Shown here piece by piece: positions 61,095-64,000 of a DNA stretch of 64,000 nucleotides. A program made the position numbers and the translations under genes. Numbering within the stretch: the stretch's first letter is position 1; each line of letters opens with the position of its first letter. The stretch is from Camarhynchus parvulus (taxonomy: Eukaryota > Chordata > Aves > Passeriformes > Thraupidae), in contig NC_044571.1 in the NCBI RefSeq assembly GCF_901933205.1, positions 13,767,235-13,831,234 of the forward strand, read 5' to 3'. The notes beneath the pieces are model-generated. The model worked only from the letters and a program-made list of their open reading frames with translations. It was not told the DNA's origin and did not search any database.

Positions 61095-61900
61095 CGTGCG
61101 GGTGGCGGGCGGCGGCGCTGCTCGGCGCGGCCTCTCTCAGCGCGACTGGGCCGAGCGCGGCGGCGGCGGCGGCGGCTGCGGCGGGGCGGGCGGGCGGGCG
61201 GGAGGGGAGGGAGGGGGGCCGAGCTCGGAGCTGAGTGGAAGCGGCCAAGCTCCCCGGGCCGGGCCCGCCGTCAGCACGTCACGTCACTGCCCGAGAGAGC
61301 CCAGGAGCAGGCGGAAGGGAGCGCGCCGCCACCGCCGCCTCGGGCCGCCCGCCCGCCCGCCCCGCGGAGGCCGGTGCGGCCGAGCGGGCCGGGGGCCTGT
61401 GCGGGGCGGGCGAGGCGGCGGTCGGGGCGGGGGCGGCGCGGCGGCGCTCGGTCCCGCGGCTCCTCCTGCCGCCGCCTCCGCCGCGGCTCGGCCGCGCCGC
61501 GCCGCCCGGGGCTCGGCGTGCGCCCGCGGAGCGCAGCGGTGCCCCAGGACCCCCTCCCCCGGCCGACCCCTCCATACCGGGCGAGCCCCCCCGCGCGCCG
61601 CCAGGCCCGCCGCCCGGCCCGGCCCCGGAGTGCGGGCCGGAGGCTCCGCGGCCCTTCCGCGGGCGTGGACTCGCGTGTGCGCGGCGGGGAGCGGATTTTA
61701 GGGTGCGGGGACTCCGCGCTGGGGTGGACGCGGGCCGAGGGCCGCGGGTGGAGCGGCCTCGGGTCACCCCGGCGCGGGGCGCGGCTGCCGGCGGGAATTG
61801 CCGGGAACAAGGACAGCGGAAAGCAGCGGGTGCGGTGCCGGACCCCTGGTCCCCACGGAGAACACGGACGGCGCTCCGCGGGGGCCACTGGCACTCACGT
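60400..61900. promoter_or_regulatory. ZFX: ZFX CpG-island promoter
   Basis: Very CpG-rich, with many GGGCGG/CCCGCC boxes. Visible sites include two YY1-type sequences, AAGATGGCGCC (60751-60761) and, inverted, GCCGCCATTTTG (60783-60794), and tandem CRE-like half sites in CACGTCACGTCACTG (61274-61288). The probable transcription start lies above 61095. Long open frames on both strands (up to 526 codons) are Pro/Arg/Ala/Gly artefacts of composition. Confidence 0.85.
61095..61250 (-). other. ZFX: Probable non-coding first exon of ZFX
   Basis: A good minus-strand donor, CCGCACG|GTAAGA, lies in the middle of the CpG island, and the next acceptor in the same direction precedes the ZFX start codon. 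The upper end is not known and 61250 is only a guess. CGG-repeat-like sequence (GGCGGCGGCGGCGG near 61160) would lie in this 5'UTR. Confidence 0.45.
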
Positions 61901-62458
61901 AACAGCAGAACTGGGGCGGTGGGGGGTGGTGGTTCGCATTTTGGGGATTATGGAAAATTGGACGTAATTTGGCGTTGAAACCTAAGGCCTGTCTAGAGTT
62001 GTTTTCTCATCCTTGTTATAAAAGTTAGTAAGAATTTTTTTCTTTAAAGGAAAGAGTTGCTGTTGATCCATGAAAGATGCACCCTAAAGTTTTTGAGGCA
62101 TTAGAAATTAGGTGGGTAACCGCATGGATATGAGGAGCTGCCTTCAAATCGGTTGCATAATTGTGGGGCCAGGCCTCAAGGAGATTTCTTCAAGAGGCGT
62201 TTTTAACGTTTAAGGAAACTGGAAGGAAATTGGCTGTTGCATTTATCAAACGATGCAAATGTGACTTATCTGTCTGAGAACAGTGAATGTGTCGTGTTTA
62301 TATTGCCAATCAGCCTCTGGTTCAGCTTTGACTCCACTTTAATTTTATGCACTAGTCTTTTCTATCTTAACACACAAGCATAAAATATAAATTGGGCGGT
62401 CCTTGGAGTTTATTTCAGTACAGTGTTTGATAAACGTGCATCCTGCAAACTTTAACGG
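61901..62458. other. Upstream flank of ZFX, no gene seen
   Basis: A return from the CpG island to AT-rich sequence. No exon or repeat was recognised before the LTR. Confidence 0.5.
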
Positions 62459-62460
62459 TG

Positions 62461-63441
62461 TGTTGTGGGTTGACCCTGGCTGGATGCCGGACACCCACCA
62501 AAGCTGATCTGTCATTCGCCTTCTCAGCTGGACAGGGAAGAGAAAATGTAACAAAGTTAATGAGTTGAGATAAGGACCAGGGGAGGTCACTCAAGAAATA
62601 CCTAAGGGCGAACAGACTCGAATCTGGGTTATTAATTTTTTACCAACAAAATCAGAGCCAGGATAATGAGAAGTAAAATAAATCTTAAAAACCACATTCC
62701 CCCCACCTCTTTCTTCTTCCCAAGCTCTATCTCCTTTTCCCCCAGCAGGGAAGGGAGATGGGAATGGGGGTTATGATCAATTCATCACAGACTTTTCCTC
62801 CCACTGCTCAGGATGAGGAGTCCTTCCCGCAGGAGACAGTTCTCGATTAACATCTCCTGCATGAGTTCATCCCACAGGCAGCAGTTCTCCAGAAAATGCT
62901 GCAAGGTGGGTCACACCAGAGATGGGGTGCAGTCCTACAGGCACAGCCTGCTTCAGTGTGGGTCCCCCAAAGGGTAACAAGTCCTACCAGGAAGCCTCAT
63001 GCCATGGGTCTGCAGGTCCCTGCCAGCAGGCTGTTCCAGCAGGGGCCTCCCATGGACTCACAGCCTCCTCTGAGGCATCCACCTGCTCCAGCTTGGGTGT
63101 TCTCCGTGGGCTGCAGGGGAACCTTGGCTTTGGTGCCTGGAGCACCTCCTGCCCCTCCTTCTCCACTGACCTTGATGTCAGTTGTTCCTCTCACGTGTTC
63201 TCACCCTGCTTTTCTCTGCCTGCAGTTACACCTGCACAAAAAACTTTTTTTCCCCTTCTCAAATAAGTTATCACAGAGGTATTCCCACCATTCCTGATGG
63301 GCTCAGCCCTGGCTGGCTGTGGGTCCATCCTGGAGCTGGCATTGGCTCTGCTGGACATGAAAGAAGCTTCCAGCAGCTTCTCACAGCAGCCACTCCTGTA
63401 GCACCCCTCCTACCAAGACCTACCTGCATAAACCCAACACA
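62461..63441 (-). mobile_element. Solo endogenous retrovirus LTR (about 980 bp)
   Basis: Recognisable as a long LTR family common in bird genomes. On the minus strand it begins TGTGTTGGGTTTATGCAGG and ends CATCCAGCCAGGGTCAACCC followed by ACAACA. Its middle has diverged repeats of a 'tccagc-tgggt-cccac-gg' type, seen as ACCTGCTCCAGCTTGGGTGT and similar words. No proviral genes adjoin it, so it is a solo LTR. A clear target-site duplication was not found. The plus-strand frames of 114-133 codons across it are artefacts. Confidence 0.85.
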
Positions 63442-64000
63442 CCATGGTACTGAGAACAGCAGGGGAACAATAATACTTTAAAAAATTTATTTCATTTAAT
63501 TCCATTAAGGTAATAGTGAAATTTTTGTAGACTCAGCCCAGACCTGGGTTTCAGGAAGGCATCCTAAAATACTGACCTTCACTAGGTTTTCTGAGCTTGA
63601 CCATACATGTGACATTAATGTAAAATAGTCTTAAGTAAATATTTTTGCCAGGATGGAAGAGGCTAAGGGAAAGAATAGAGAAGGATGATGGTCAGTTCAT
63701 AATCAACAGCAAGGTAACTCTAGTATAAATAAGTAAAAAATGGGAAAATTGATTTCTCTGTCCTTATGTTTGAATTTAAGACTGTGAATTTCTTTGAAAC
63801 AGTGGAACATGTTTCCTGTAGAGATAGTGAAGCCTGTGGATTTGGAAACCCAACTCGACACAGTCTTAAGAAACCTCCTGTAGGTGGCCCTGCTCTGAGC
63901 AGGAGGGTTGGGGAAGACAGTCTGCAGAAACACCTTCCAGCTTGAACAATTCTATGATTTCTAAGCCAGTTTTCCAACAAATGTAAAATGCATAGAAAAT
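63442..64000. other. Distal upstream flank, no gene seen
   Basis: AT-rich sequence with no recognisable exon. The last 150 bases contain 'ctcctgtaggtggccctgct' and 'acaccttccagcttgaacaa', then 'ttctatgatttct', which resembles a degraded CR1 tail, but too little is left for a firm call. Confidence 0.35.

Noticed and set aside
60387..61967. 526-codon plus-strand open frame, and overlapping 289-, 298- and 247-codon frames, in the ZFX CpG island
   Set aside because: Composition is almost only Pro, Arg, Ala and Gly. Long frames occur on both strands at once, as expected where stop codons are rare in GC-rich DNA. No domain or splice support.
62896..63297. 133-codon plus-strand frame
   Set aside because: Falls inside the solo LTR, on the strand opposite to the element; no retroviral protein similarity.

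Overview
The window is vertebrate nuclear DNA from a bird. The evidence is CR1 LINE fragments in both orientations, three solo retroviral LTRs (two of families familiar from bird genomes), compact introns with GT/AG sites, GC-rich CpG-island promoters, and two intact multi-exon genes whose reconstructed proteins match known vertebrate families. The LTR types hint at a neoavian, perhaps songbird, genome, but the species cannot be read from the sequence. There is no sign of prokaryotic, organellar or CRISPR content. Most long open frames are chance frames in CpG islands, introns or repeats.

Layout: (1) About 6.5-15.7 kb, minus strand: a complete eight-exon gene for an organic solute transporter alpha (SLC51A/OST-alpha) family protein. 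All seven junctions keep the frame and give a 338-residue seven-TM protein with the family's cysteine run. A CpG island rich in GC minisatellites covers its 5' end (about 15.0-16.5 kb). (2) About 16.5-37.2 kb: an intergenic stretch with a CR1 tail, two solo LTRs (24.3-24.6 and 29.4-29.8 kb) and an orphan CpG island (30.9-31.6 kb) with no recognisable gene. (3) About 37.2-61.2 kb, minus strand: the complete coding region of ZFX, with seven coding exons, 794 residues, an acidic activation domain, a nuclear localisation signal and thirteen C2H2 zinc fingers. It has a 3'UTR of about 2.6 kb and a CpG-island promoter at 60.4-61.9 kb. (4) About 62-64 kb: upstream flank of ZFX, mostly a solo LTR of about 1 kb.

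The two genes lie in tandem on the minus strand and have no obvious functional link: one is a membrane transporter subunit, the other a transcription factor. The main point of interest is the OST-alpha gene next to ZFX. In mammals SLC51A lies beside PCYT1A, while ZFX lies in the PDK3/PCYT1B neighbourhood. This copy could therefore be the whole-genome-duplication sister of SLC51A, kept in birds and lost in mammals. Other points include a uORF that overlaps the ZFX start, a weak ZFX splice donor with a stronger frame-breaking competitor 4 bases away, the orphan CpG island and several perfect palindromes.
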